Shown piece after piece: positions 16,011 to 25,221 of a stretch of DNA of 64,000 bases. Below the pieces are notes generated by a model. The model was not told where the DNA came from and did not search any database. It worked only from the letters and a program-made list of their open reading frames with translations. This DNA comes from Pontibacter sp. Tf4. GTDB taxonomy: Bacteria > Bacteroidota > Bacteroidia > Cytophagales > Hymenobacteraceae. The stretch covers positions 1 to 64,000 of the forward strand of contig NZ_JACKZC010000011.1 in NCBI RefSeq assembly GCF_014212495.1, given 5' to 3'. Positions within the stretch are counted from its first letter, which is position 1; each line of letters starts with the position of its first letter. The position numbers and the translations under genes were made by a program.

Positions 16011-18425
16011 CTATTTAAGTTTACCGAACCTGTAGGTGAGCGACAGGCTGAACTGGCGGATACGGGTATCTGTTTCGCGGCGCTGATAAAAGGCGGGGTT
16101 GGTAAGCTCGGTGGTAGCGCGGCGTTTTTCCTGGAACGGGCTCCTGACAGCGAGGCTGATGCTGGCTTTGTTGTTCTTCAGAAAGTCCTTGTTTACCGAC
16201 AGGCTGCTCCAGGTATACCCACCCGATCTGCCCTGCAATAAAATGTTGGGCGAACTATAGCCCAGGTTACCGCTGGCACGCCAGTTTTTACCGAACCGGT
16301 AATTTGTATTGCCCTGCACATAGTAACTGAAGCCTTCGCTGTTTTGCAGGTTGCCTTCCTGGCGGCTGTTAAAAACAAGGTAGCTTGCCCCCGAGTTAAG
16401 GCTGATGTTGAGCTTCCGGAATAGCGTGGTGTTGCCGCTCAGGGTAAAACTATAGTTTCTGCTTTTGCCGATGTTCCCGAATGTAGTGCGTGCCACCGAG
16501 TCGGAGCCGAGCACTGTAAACTCCTGTATCGTGTTATTTGTAAAGCTGTGCGAAAGGCTGGCGTTTACAAAACTGCTCCCGAAAAATGAGTCAAAATCAA
16601 ACTGCAGGGTGTGGCTGGTAGCGGGTTTTAATTCGGGGTTTCCGAAAAAGATATTCAGTGGGTCTGACTTGTCTACAAACGGGTCGAGGTAATACAGACC
16701 GGGACGCTCGATGCGCTGGTTGTAAGAGAATTTTAAGGTGTTACCTTTTTTGAAGGCCCGTGAAAGTGTGATACTCGGAAAAATGTTCTGGTACCGTTGC
16801 CTGGCGCTGGTGCCCGAAGAAACAAAAGCGGCATTCAGGCGCGTGTCTTCTACCCGGATGCCGCTGCGCAGTCCCCAGTTTTTATGTTTCAGGTTTACCG
16901 AAGCATAAGCCGCATTTATAGTTTGTTTATACCCGAAGTTGTTACTCAGTGCTGTATCAGGTTTAAAGATGCCTGTCTCCGGGTCTTTGGTACGGTACTC
17001 GTAATCGCTGCTGTTCTTTTCCTGGTCCGACCTGATGCCCAGTTCCAGCGTTTGCCTGCCGAGCGGTTGCACATAATCTGCCTGTAGTGTATGGTTCCGG
17101 GCATGGTACAGGTTGAGCGTTGAATTTTCGCTGCCGGTATAGTTTAGGATTGGTTGAAGCCTATAGTTGCCGTTACCATTGTTGGCATTATCGGTCAGGT
17201 TTACGCTTACGGAAAGCAGCTGCTCTTCATTTTCTTTAGGACTGAACTGGTATTGCAAGCTGGCATCCTGCCCTGTGCCGGCACTTTCGGTGGTGGTTAT
17301 GTTGGTATAGGCCTCGGTCAGCACATCGGCCTCGTTAAACTGCAAAGCCTGTTGTTTGAAATTGTTGGTGCTGCCGTTGCTGTTATAACTATAGTTTGCC
17401 GTAAAGCTGTGCCGGTTATCCGGTTGATAGCTTAATTCGCTGGTTACATGCTGCGACCTGCTGCTGTTATTGCTTTCGGTGGTTTGCTCCAGCCGCATCT
17501 GCCTTATCAGGTCATTCCGGAGGAGGTTGCTGCTGCTGCCCGGAGAGGTAGCATAGCTATGCCGGTAACTTCCGGAAACCCCAAACTTGCCCATCGTTGC
17601 GCTCAGGGTACCGCCCGCGTGGTAGCCCCCCGGACTATTGCCTGCCAGGTTCAGTGTGCCATTGTAGCCGCTGATGCTTTTTTTATGTGTAATAATGTTT
17701 ATAATGCCGCCTATACCTTCAGCTTCGTAGCGGGCCGAGGGGACAGTAATAACCTCTATCTTTTTTATAGAACTGGCTGGCAGGCTCATCAACACATCGC
17801 GCGGGTTACCCGTTATCAGCGCCGATCTTTTGCCGTTCACAAGCACCTGGTAGTTGCCTTTGCCGTTGAGTAACAGGTTGTCGTCCGCGTCTGTGGTTAT
17901 ATAGGGTACTTTCCTGAGCATGTCCAGTGTATTCAGGGTGTACTGTTCCGGGTCGTTTTCTACGTTATAGATCAGTTTATCGGCGCCCTGCTCCAGAAGC
18001 GGGCGCTGGGTGGTTACCTGCACTTCTTCCAGCAGTGTAGCCACCGGCGATAGTTGTACTTTCCCTAAATCGAGCGTAGGAGAAGAAAGATCAGATATGT
18101 TTATAGTTTTGGTTTTGTAGCCAACATAGGAGAGTATTAGCTGGTATGCCTTTGGAGCGAGGCCGGTAAGCTTGAAAGTGCCTGATTCGGAGCTCAGAAC
18201 ATGCTTTATAGTTTGCTTTTCTTCTTTATCCAGTACAACTATAGTTACATAAGCCAATGGCGCGCTGGTAGTAGAATCTGTAACGGTGCCTTTTATAGTT
18301 GCAGGTTTTACCTGACTAACGGTAGGATAAGATGTGAAATAACAAGGTAATAGAAATAAAAACCAATGCGTTTTTAGCAGGGCTGCTATTCTCAAGCATC
18401 TTGTAAGATATTTCTGATATAGCAT
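16011..18425 (-). CDS. Outer-membrane beta-barrel receptor (TonB-dependent receptor type)
   Basis: An 804-residue outer-membrane protein. After a hydrophobic N-terminal segment comes a carboxypeptidase-regulatory-like beta domain (IKGTVTDSTTSAPLAYVTIV, roughly 43-128), then a plug-like domain (LEEVQVTTQRPLLEQGADKL to GIGGIINIITHKK, about 130-250), then a long barrel of beta strands with the Bacteroidota OMP_b-brl_3 character. Plug and carboxypeptidase-like domain order match TonB-dependent receptors of this phylum. Substrate unknown; the small secreted gene upstream at 18512 may be co-transcribed. Full-length members are usually 750-950 residues, so this is intact. The first ATG gives a slightly long N-terminus before the hydrophobic segment. 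Confidence 0.88.
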   Translation of the reverse strand: MLYQKYLTRCLRIAALLKTHWFLFLLPCYFTSYPTVSQVKPATIKGTVTDSTTSAPLAYVTIVVLDKEEKQTIKHVLSSESGTFKLTGLAPKAYQLILSYVGYKTKTINISDLSSPTLDLGKVQLSPVATLLEEVQVTTQRPLLEQGADKLIYNVENDPEQYTLNTLDMLRKVPYITTDADDNLLLNGKGNYQVLVNGKRSALITGNPRDVLMSLPASSIKKIEVITVPSARYEAEGIGGIINIITHKKSISGYNGTLNLAGNSPGGYHAGGTLSATMGKFGVSGSYRHSYATSPGSSSNLLRNDLIRQMRLEQTTESNNSSRSQHVTSELSYQPDNRHSFTANYSYNSNGSTNNFKQQALQFNEADVLTEAYTNITTTESAGTGQDASLQYQFSPKENEEQLLSVSVNLTDNANNGNGNYRLQPILNYTGSENSTLNLYHARNHTLQADYVQPLGRQTLELGIRSDQEKNSSDYEYRTKDPETGIFKPDTALSNNFGYKQTINAAYASVNLKHKNWGLRSGIRVEDTRLNAAFVSSGTSARQRYQNIFPSITLSRAFKKGNTLKFSYNQRIERPGLYYLDPFVDKSDPLNIFFGNPELKPATSHTLQFDFDSFFGSSFVNASLSHSFTNNTIQEFTVLGSDSVARTTFGNIGKSRNYSFTLSGNTTLFRKLNISLNSGASYLVFNSRQEGNLQNSEGFSYYVQGNTNYRFGKNWRASGNLGYSSPNILLQGRSGGYTWSSLSVNKDFLKNNKASISLAVRSPFQEKRRATTELTNPAFYQRRETDTRIRQFSLSLTYRFGKLK

Positions 18426-18452
18426 TCCGGCATCTTATTTTATTATAAAATA

Positions 18453-18497
18453 GGCATTATCAGAAAGTAGCGTTTAATATGCGTTCCTGATAATGCC
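18453..18497. repeat. Inverted repeat between the small secreted gene and the receptor gene
   Basis: GGCATTATCAG pairs with CTGATAATGCC across a 23-base loop. On the minus strand it lies just downstream of the gene at 18512 and is followed by a T-rich stretch, so it may act as a terminator or attenuator between the two genes. Confidence 0.45.
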
Positions 18498-18511
18498 CAG
18501 ATTAGGATATA

Positions 18512-19009
18512 TTACTCTTCCTCGCAATTTGGTATAGCACCGATGTAGTCAAGCAAACTTAGGCTCTCACCCTGTATTACAAGATTTAATGCAGAAAAGT
18601 CCAGATCAGTTACTACAGAGTAAAGTGACTTGCCTTTGCATGAAGCACCAATTGTGAAAGTAGCGTTGTAAGTAGCAACTCCGGGTTTTATGGTAGTAAG
18701 AGTTACATTTTTAACAACTCCGGATACCGGGCCAGATTGTCCCGGAACTGGGCCGGCGTCTGCACCCCGGTTATAGCAGTTAAATTCTGCATCATAGGTA
18801 TAAGTTATAGTACCTGTTCTGGCGTTGCCTATACCATGTACTGTACCTGATATAGTTACAAGATAAACAGTACTGGACCCTTGTTCTTCACAGGTTACAG
18901 TAACACTTTGAGTCTCATTTGAATTAAAGTGTGGATTCTGGGCAAAAGCATTGTTAAAAGCCAAAAGGGCAATAAATGTGACTACTAAGCTTAAAATTCT
19001 TGTTCTCAT
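18512..19009 (-). CDS. Small secreted protein of unknown function
   Basis: A 165-residue protein with a clear Sec signal peptide (MRTRILSLVVTFIALLAFNN, cleaved near NAFAQ). The mature part is a predicted beta-rich domain with Thr/Val/Gly alternation (SVTVTCEEQ, YLVTISGTVHGIG, GTITYTYDAEF) and five Cys (CEEQ, FNCYN, ASCKG and the near-terminal PNCEEE among them), which could form disulphides outside the cytoplasm. I do not recognise the family. It lies 86 bases upstream of the beta-barrel receptor on the same strand, so the two may work together, but this is only positional. Confidence 0.75.
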   Translation of the reverse strand: MRTRILSLVVTFIALLAFNNAFAQNPHFNSNETQSVTVTCEEQGSSTVYLVTISGTVHGIGNARTGTITYTYDAEFNCYNRGADAGPVPGQSGPVSGVVKNVTLTTIKPGVATYNATFTIGASCKGKSLYSVVTDLDFSALNLVIQGESLSLLDYIGAIPNCEEE

Positions 19010-19610
19010 AATAGTGTTTTGTTTGTGTTATTACTAATAGTGAAAATTGGTTAACTATAGGCACAGCGGTGCCGGGTGAGGATGTAGGATCACCTGTGAT
19101 TTTTAAAATGTAAGAGGGAGCACAACGCTGCAGTATTAGGAGCGGTAGGGCATAGTTGCGAAGCTTATACAGCTATGCCAGTGTTAGCTTAACTTGGTTC
19201 TACTTTCTGATTATACTTAATGGAAGTTTAGTGAGAAGCTTGTAAATGCAGACCGGGGAATAAACAGCCTTTTGTAGAGAAGGGTGGCTATTGAAAGGAG
19301 TATTAGCTGGCAGCAAACCTGATACGAGCTCTTTATACCATAATCTGCTGCCATACAAATATACGGATGCAGTTTTGGCGGATAACTTTTTTCAAGCTTA
19401 TTATTGTGATATGTTTATAGCGACAGGTAAGTAGCTGCTTTGAATTGGTAGACGTAGTAAAGTTTAGTAAAATATAATAAAAATTAAATTATACTGAATG
19501 CAGTAAAGCAATTAAACGATAGCTACTGTCGGCTCAACACCGGTCCGTATTTTTGCTGCTCTGAAATGAATTGAGGGAGGAGCTCTTCCGGCTCAACAGG
19601 GAAACTGCTG
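19010..19610. other. 600-base AT-rich intergenic stretch
   Basis: No gene is visible on either strand. On the minus strand TATATTTG (plus coordinates 19356-19363) fits the -7 consensus but is about 350 bases from the gene at 19009, so its role is doubtful. One CTATAG core lies near 19055. Confidence 0.4.
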
Positions 19611-19994
19611 TCAGGTTTTGATCATCTTATAGAAAAGATAAGGCGCAACAGCAACCCAGAAGGGAATCAGAATCCAAAGGCGGCCTGCCAGTAAGTTATA
19701 GTCTTCCAACATTTGCGCCCAGGTTCTGCCCGACATAAAACCTACTCCGAATTCGAAAATAAGGGTTAAAACAAGCCACAGCATTCCTATAGTTAAAGCT
19801 TGCCCCGAAGTTGCAGGTGGGTACTTTCTGACCACAAACCAGATATAAACTGCAAAAAGTAACAGGAGCGTGATGGTTGAGATCTGCCGAGCAGCTAATT
19901 CACCTACATACTCTTTGTACCAAAGGTCCCGCGCCGTTCCGTTCAGCACTGCCAGCACAACCATCGGAAACCATAAAAAGAAATATTTCAACAT
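19611..19994 (-). CDS. Small conserved membrane protein of unknown function
   Basis: A 127-residue inner membrane protein with four hydrophobic segments (about 1-20, 38-58, 67-90, 105-123). Between the first two it has NGTARDLWYKEYVGELAARQ and, in the third loop, FEFGVGFMSGRTW and EDYNLLAGRLW. These polar conserved-looking blocks suggest a defined family, which I recall from other bacteria only as hypothetical. No function can be proposed. It is upstream-adjacent to nothing obvious; the frameshifted GNAT gene lies 59 bases upstream on the same strand. Confidence 0.78.
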   Translation of the reverse strand: MLKYFFLWFPMVVLAVLNGTARDLWYKEYVGELAARQISTITLLLLFAVYIWFVVRKYPPATSGQALTIGMLWLVLTLIFEFGVGFMSGRTWAQMLEDYNLLAGRLWILIPFWVAVAPYLFYKMIKT

Positions 19995-20052
19995 AGTGCG
20001 TTAAAACTTAAATGGTTATGAGTAAGGGTGCGCCAGAACGCCGAACTATAAC

Positions 20053-20581
20053 TTAAGCCGGTGTAACTATAAGCTCATAGTATAACAGCTCTTCGTTGCT
20101 GTCGGGTAACTGCACGGTTTTCTGGTATCTCAGGCCCAGCTTTTCAAGCAGCTTCTGCGACGAGGTATTCTCTTTTACAGTAATGGCGCCGATGCGTGTA
20201 AGGCCGAAAATTTCTATGGCAGCACGTTTTACTTCTGTAGCAGCCTCCAGGGCATAACCATTGCCTTCGTGTTCGGGCAAAAACGCAAACCCGATGTCTA
20301 TGCCTTCCAGGCCTTCGCGGTCGTAAAGGCCACAGTTGCCCAGTTTCGCCCCATCCGTTTTGCGTGTTACCGTATAGTTGCCGTACCCTAACCTTGCATA
20401 TTGTGGCAGCATCCTGTTCCGGATATACTCTTCTGCAGCTTCCAGGGTATGCACGTTTCGGTCGCCGATATACTGCAGCCATTTGGGCGTGTTCAGCAGT
20501 TCCAGTACAAAAGCAGCAATCTTCCTCGGTACTTGGTTTAAGCAAAAGCCGCTCTGTTTCGAAAGATCTATAGTTGGGCAT
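20053..20581 (-). pseudogene. GNAT N-acetyltransferase gene with a single-base frameshift
   Basis: The 5' part (from the ATG at 20581) encodes MPNYRSFETERLLLKPSTEE, the classic start of RimJ/RimL-type acetyltransferases. After the Asp codon at 20519-20521 the frame is lost, and the rest of the domain (AAFVLELLNTPKWLQYIGDR through IDIGFAFLPEHEGNGYALEA to the stop at 20053) lies in another frame. Removing one A from the pair at 20518/20519 joins the two halves into a normal protein of about 175 residues. The acetyl-CoA loop PEHEGNGYA is intact. This is either a recent inactivating insertion or a sequencing error. It would acetylate a small molecule or N-terminus. Confidence 0.82.
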
Positions 20582-20663
20582 AGTTTGGATTGGGGAGGTA
20601 ATGGGCTGGTATATGGTGCTGTGGTTGACGATATGAAACCATACACTATATACCTTGTTGGAC

Positions 20664-21677
20664 TTAGTTTTTTATCATGTTGATTATTAGCTTAGTCATA
20701 ACTTCTCTTTGTTCTGGAAGGCTTTGGGCTACAGCTAGTGCCAGTGCAGGCAGGGTGATTTCGTTTATCTTTCTTTCCCCTTTTGAGTTGAGATGAAAAT
20801 TGTTCTGCTCAAGAAACCAAACAAATAAAAAAGAACCTATTCTTTTATTCCCATCACTGAATGCGTGTCCTTTTACAACTGAATATAGGAGTTGTGCTGC
20901 CTGTTCTTCAACGGTTGGATAAGCTAACTCTCCAAATACAGTTTGGGATATACTTCCTAAAATACCCTCAAAAGATTGGTCTTTCTCGTTTCCAAATATT
21001 TCTGATGCTTCCCCTTTTGCAATCAAAGTCTGTTTTAGCTTTTGTATTGCTTCTTTTACATCTGGATAATTTATTACATAGATTATTTCACTGCTTAATC
21101 CCTCTATTGAGAGTTGTTCTGAATCATATTTACTAAGTAGTTCAAATGATTTTGAATAATCAGTTATTATACTTAAAAATCCTTCAGTAAGAATTTTTTG
21201 TTCTTGAAGTGCTTGGTCATGCAACTTATCTAGAGACTGTTCTAGTTCTAAGATTCTTGATTGTTGTCCTTCTAATAGTTCTTTATTAATTGAATATCCT
21301 TTGAGTAAATACTCTTTAAGTTTAGAAGTTGCCCACTTTCTAAATTCAATTCCTACTTTGGATTTTATTCGATATCCAACTGATATTATTACATCTAAAT
21401 TATAAATGGAAACTTTCCTAGAAACCTCTCTATCACCTTCTCTTTGAACTTGGCGGAATTCCCGCCAAGTTGATTCTTTGTCAAGTTCTCCCTCAGAATA
21501 TATATTCTTAATATGCTCACCAATAGTCCTCCTAGATTTTCCAAACAATTCTACAATTTGCTGTTCTGTAGCCCAAACAGTATCATGTTCACTATCAAGA
21601 ACAACTTGGAATTCAGTATTACCACTTTCAGGCTTAAAAATAACTAATTCATCATTTCGTCCCTCTGGAAAACTCAT
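20664..21677 (-). CDS. RhuM-Fic/DOC fusion protein
   Basis: A 337-residue protein with two parts. The N-terminal half (about 20-130) is RhuM-like: a WATEQQIVELFGKSRRTIGE winged-helix-like segment, then VSIYNLDVIISVGYRIKS and EFRKWATS. The C-terminal half has the Fic core HAFSDGNKRIG with His271 and the NKR ending seen in Doc-type proteins. Fic proteins transfer AMP, phosphate or other groups to target proteins; the NKR form is found in the kinase-like Doc toxin. No antitoxin gene is next to it. The gene is clearly more AT-rich than its neighbours and lacks any CTATAG core, which suggests recent arrival. Confidence 0.85.
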   Translation of the reverse strand: MSFPEGRNDELVIFKPESGNTEFQVVLDSEHDTVWATEQQIVELFGKSRRTIGEHIKNIYSEGELDKESTWREFRQVQREGDREVSRKVSIYNLDVIISVGYRIKSKVGIEFRKWATSKLKEYLLKGYSINKELLEGQQSRILELEQSLDKLHDQALQEQKILTEGFLSIITDYSKSFELLSKYDSEQLSIEGLSSEIIYVINYPDVKEAIQKLKQTLIAKGEASEIFGNEKDQSFEGILGSISQTVFGELAYPTVEEQAAQLLYSVVKGHAFSDGNKRIGSFLFVWFLEQNNFHLNSKGERKINEITLPALALAVAQSLPEQREVMTKLIINMIKN

Positions 21678-21775
21678 ACTCTTCTAAATTATAGTTTATC
21701 AAATTAAGCCCAACGTGTTCGTGCTATAATGTGGGTGAGGCATTGCCGAAGCCTAAATTATGCATCTTGTTAGGT

Positions 21776-22267
21776 TTAGGGCTTTTTTGTTCGTCTCTTT
21801 CGATTTATTTCTTTTAATCTATTCTTGATTGGCACAAACTCCTGTCCATAACAGGGTTGCTTTGTAGTAAAGAGTCCTTTTTTATATGCTGTTAGGTGCA
21901 ACCCAGGCAGCTTCTCAAACCGCTTTTTCCGAAGTCTATCAATTCTTCCTACCGACATAAAATCATAATGCCCATGGTACATTAGAATTATGTCAAGCTG
22001 GTTACAGTGGGCAGGAAGCTGAATAGTTTTCCACTCCATACCAATCCAGCCAATCAATAGGTCTTCTGTTGTAGGAGCAATTTCTATTTCAAATCTCCCT
22101 TCTTTATCTGTCGTGCCAAGTACTACAGTGTCTGAATTATGAATCCTAACTTCTGGAAGAGTTTCCAAGTTTTCAGTTATCAATCTCCCAGTTATAGTTC
22201 TTGTTTGTCCATACACCTTCACGCATACAAAGAGTAAGAGCATTGAAAAGCATAGTGTTAGTTTCAT
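21776..22267 (-). CDS. Secreted protein with a carboxypeptidase-regulatory-like domain
   Basis: A 163-residue protein with a Sec signal peptide (MKLTLCFSMLLLFVCVKVYG) followed by ITGRLITENLETLPEVRIHN and GTTDKEGRFEIEIA. This is the beta-sandwich repeat found at the start of Bacteroidota outer-membrane receptors. The C-terminus is basic (RLKEINRKRRTKKP) and is not a barrel. It stands alone here and may be a remnant or a small surface protein. Base composition is AT-rich, like the RhuM-Fic gene beside it. Function unknown. Confidence 0.75.
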   Translation of the reverse strand: MKLTLCFSMLLLFVCVKVYGQTRTITGRLITENLETLPEVRIHNSDTVVLGTTDKEGRFEIEIAPTTEDLLIGWIGMEWKTIQLPAHCNQLDIILMYHGHYDFMSVGRIDRLRKKRFEKLPGLHLTAYKKGLFTTKQPCYGQEFVPIKNRLKEINRKRRTKKP

Positions 22268-22334
22268 CTCTTCTCGTTTGAATGTGCAGATTCTATAGTT
22301 TGGATTAAACCCAACTATAGTTTATTAAGAGTTT

Positions 22335-22373
22335 ATTCCGTTTATAAGCCCAAATAAAGCGGCTAAACGGAAT
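22335..22373. repeat. Inverted repeat near the LD-carboxypeptidase gene end
   Basis: ATTCCGTTTA and TAAACGGAAT pair across 19 bases. It lies 50-90 bases downstream of the minus-strand gene at 22424 and could be a terminator, although no T-tract follows. Confidence 0.4.
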
Positions 22374-22423
22374 CGGACTAACGAATATACTATATACTTA
22401 AAATCTAATGTAGTACTTTTTGG

Positions 22424-23320
22424 TTACAAAACATACTCCAGTTTAGCTCCCAGTTCACTCACTTCAAGCACGGCCTCTCTGCCGCACACCAAGGCTAAGT
22501 TAAGCGGCTCGTGGCCAACCGGGAAGTTGTAGCAAACCGGGTAATTATACTTGCCGGTGTGCTCTGCTATAATCTCGTAAGCTGTTTTGCCGAAGGGGAT
22601 GGTGTTGTCTTTCATGTCGCTCATGTCGCCAACTATAAGGCCGGCCAGGTTGCAGAGTTTGCCGCTGCGGTCGAGGTGCACCAGCATGCGGTCGATGTGG
22701 TACAGGTATTCGTCAAGGTCTTCTAAGAACAGGATCTTACCTTCGGTGCTGATGTCGGATTGAGTGCCGGTAAGCGTGTGCAGCATGGACAGGTTTCCGC
22801 CTACCAACTGGCCCTGCGTGGTGCCGGTACGGTTAAAAGGATGCGGTGCCGAACTATAGTTTACACGTTCGCCGAACAGTACTTTGCGCAGCGTTTCCAC
22901 GGAATCAATTGTTCCTTCGCGGCCGAACAGCACGGGCATAATGGCGTGCACGGTCTCGATGCCCAGGTTATGGATGTGGCTGTGGATGGTAGTGACATCG
23001 CTGAACCCTACAACCCATTTAGGCTGTTGTCGGAACCTGGTAAAATCTACCTGGTCGATGATGCGGGTGGTGCCGTAGCCGCCGCGTGCGCACACGATGG
23101 CCTTTATCGTTTCATCATCAAGCATCTGCTGGAAATCCTGTAAACGGAGCGCATCGTCGCCGGCAAACTGGTTGTAGCTGGCATCTATTGTTTGCCCCAA
23201 CACTACCTGCAAACCCCAGTTTTTAAATGTCCGGATGGCGGGTGCAAGCTCCTGTGAAGTTATTTTTCGGGCCGTAGAAAGGATGGCGATACGGTCGCCG
23301 GGTTGCAGAGGTGGTATCAT
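22424..23320 (-). CDS. LD-carboxypeptidase (peptidase family S66)
   Basis: A 298-residue cytosolic serine peptidase of the LdcA type, which trims the terminal D-Ala from the tetrapeptide of recycled muropeptides. Family features are the nucleophile in GFSDVTT (Ser107), a Glu in FLEDLDEYLY, and the catalytic His in the GHEPLN segment (His270). The fold start IPPLQPGDRIAILSTA and the ARGGYGT loop are typical. It works in peptidoglycan recycling. The gene is divergent from the AbgT transporter gene about 150 bases away. S66 also includes microcin-immunity proteins, but the housekeeping role is more likely. Confidence 0.9.
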   Translation of the reverse strand: MIPPLQPGDRIAILSTARKITSQELAPAIRTFKNWGLQVVLGQTIDASYNQFAGDDALRLQDFQQMLDDETIKAIVCARGGYGTTRIIDQVDFTRFRQQPKWVVGFSDVTTIHSHIHNLGIETVHAIMPVLFGREGTIDSVETLRKVLFGERVNYSSAPHPFNRTGTTQGQLVGGNLSMLHTLTGTQSDISTEGKILFLEDLDEYLYHIDRMLVHLDRSGKLCNLAGLIVGDMSDMKDNTIPFGKTAYEIIAEHTGKYNYPVCYNFPVGHEPLNLALVCGREAVLEVSELGAKLEYVL

Positions 23321-23473
23321 AAAACGTGTAAACTATAAGCGGCTACCAAGTTAGGGATTTCCCCGAAAGTTTGCAGGTGCGGCCTTTTTTAAAGATATTC
23401 AGGAGCTAAACTAAATCTATCTGGCCAATAGCATCTGTTTTTTGCATTGGCCGCATACCATTCACCTTATCTT

Positions 23474-25003
23474 ATGCCTGCAGTTCAAGAAAAAAAATCC
23501 GGCATCGACAGGTTTCTGTCTGTGATAGAACGTATCGGAAATGCCCTGCCACACCCGGCCACACTTTTTGCCGGCTTCGCCCTGCTCATCATTATTTTGT
23601 CGTGGGTAGCCAGCCTGTTTGATATGGCCGTCGTGCACCCCGGCACCGGCGAAACAGTAGCCCCTGTTAACCTGATCTCCGCAGAAGGGCTGCACATGAT
23701 CCTGACGCGCATGGTGACCAATTTTACCGGCTTTGCGCCGCTGGGTACAGTGCTGGTGTCCTTGCTGGGCATTGGTATTGCCGAGGGGACAGGCCTGATT
23801 GGGGCAGTGCTGCGCCTGGTAGTGCTGGCCTCGCCGAAGCGCCTGCTTACATTTGTAATTGTATTTGCGGGCGTAATGTCGAACACCGCTTCTGAGGTTG
23901 GATATGTGCTGCTGGTACCACTGGCGGCTATTATTTTCCTGGCAGCGGGCCGTCATCCGCTGGCAGGTCTGGCGGCGGCCTTTGCCGGCGTATCGGGTGG
24001 TTATAGTGCCAACCTGTTGCTGGGCACCGTCGATCCGTTGCTGGCCGGCCTTTCCACCGAGGCTGCCAAGATCATCGACCCAAACTATGTGGTTAACCCT
24101 GCCGCTAACTATTATTTCATGTTCGTTTCTACTTTCCTAGTGGCAGCGTTAGGAACATGGGTAACTGAAAAAATTGTGATACCACGCCTTGGCGAGTATA
24201 CCGGCGATGAAAAGCCGCAAAGCATCGACCGCCTGAATCCGCAGGAAAAGCGCGGCATCCTTTACGCAACTATAGCTGTGTCCCTGATGTCGGCATTTAT
24301 TCTGGGCGGTTTGATTCCGGAAAATGGCTACCTGCGCGACCCTGAGACCGGCGACATCCTGAACTCGCCGTTTATGTCGGGTATTGTGGCGTTTATCTTT
24401 ATTCTGGCTGGTGTGGCTGGTATTGCTTATGGTATTGGCGCCAAAACCATTAAAAACGACAGCGATGTGATGCGCGGCATGGCTAAATCGATGGAAACCC
24501 TGGGCTCTTACATTGTACTGGTGTTTTTTGCGGCGCAGTTTGTGGCTTACTTCAACTGGACCAACTTAGGGCTGATACTGGCCATTAACGGTGCTGAAGT
24601 ACTGCAAACGATGGGCCTGAGCGATATTCCGCTGATGATTATGTTCATACTGGTAGCCGCAACTATAAACCTGGTAATGGGATCGGCTTCGGCCAAGTGG
24701 GCTATTATGGCGCCAGTGTTCATCCCTATGTTCATGTTGCTGGGCTACACCCCGGAGTTTACGCAAACCGCCTACCGCATCGGCGACAGTGTTACCAATA
24801 TTATCTCGCCTATGATGTCGTACTTCGCCCTGATCGTGGCCTTTATACAGCGCTATGATAAGAAAGCCGGTATCGGAACGGTTATCTCCACCATGCTACC
24901 TTACACCGTCGTGTTCCTCATCGGCTGGACCCTGCTGTTCATCGTCTGGATCATTTTCGGATGGCCGGTTGGTCCTGGTGCCGAGATGTATATGCCGAAG
25001 TAG
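23474..25003 (+). CDS. AbgT family transporter
   Basis: A 509-residue inner-membrane transporter with about a dozen hydrophobic segments. Family signatures are ALPHPATLF near the start, [36 protein letters not shown], and the late [18 protein letters not shown] with the SP-containing helix NIISPMM. AbgT members import p-aminobenzoyl-glutamate or export sulphonamides by proton coupling, so folate-related compounds are the likely substrate; this is inferred. The ATG at 23474 is chosen over an upstream in-frame TTG at 23447. It is monocistronic with a strong terminator. Confidence 0.9.
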   Translation: MPAVQEKKSGIDRFLSVIERIGNALPHPATLFAGFALLIIILSWVASLFDMAVVHPGTGETVAPVNLISAEGLHMILTRMVTNFTGFAPLGTVLVSLLGIGIAEGTGLIGAVLRLVVLASPKRLLTFVIVFAGVMSNTASEVGYVLLVPLAAIIFLAAGRHPLAGLAAAFAGVSGGYSANLLLGTVDPLLAGLSTEAAKIIDPNYVVNPAANYYFMFVSTFLVAALGTWVTEKIVIPRLGEYTGDEKPQSIDRLNPQEKRGILYATIAVSLMSAFILGGLIPENGYLRDPETGDILNSPFMSGIVAFIFILAGVAGIAYGIGAKTIKNDSDVMRGMAKSMETLGSYIVLVFFAAQFVAYFNWTNLGLILAINGAEVLQTMGLSDIPLMIMFILVAATINLVMGSASAKWAIMAPVFIPMFMLLGYTPEFTQTAYRIGDSVTNIISPMMSYFALIVAFIQRYDKKAGIGTVISTMLPYTVVFLIGWTLLFIVWIIFGWPVGPGAEMYMPK

Positions 25004-25031
25004 GAGTTTATTTTAATACATTTGATACAGA

Positions 25032-25068
25032 AACCGCCGGAGACATTCGCTTTCCGGCGGTTTTGTTT
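25032..25068 (+). terminator. Intrinsic terminator after the AbgT gene
   Basis: Stem AACCGCCGGA/TTCCGGCGGTT (one bulge possible) followed by a T-rich tract, 30 bases after the stop codon. Confidence 0.85.
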
Positions 25069-25221
25069 TATCATTTTGTAAACGCCGTTGCTGCTCTCTT
25101 GTTGGCGCGAGCGTCCTCACCGTAACTTATTATGGTGTTTAGTTTCCCAACTAAACTGGCCCGATGGTGACAGGATTACCAATAGCGCTGGCTATAGGTC
25201 AATAAGCTATAGTTCGTTTTT

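Noticed and set aside
20582..20646. Longer start of the GNAT gene from the ATG at 20646
   Set aside because: The extra N-terminus (MYGFISSTTAPYTSPLPPQS) does not fit the family, whereas the start at 20581 in the neighbouring frame gives the conserved FETERLLLKP segment. The longer ORF is an artefact of the frameshift.
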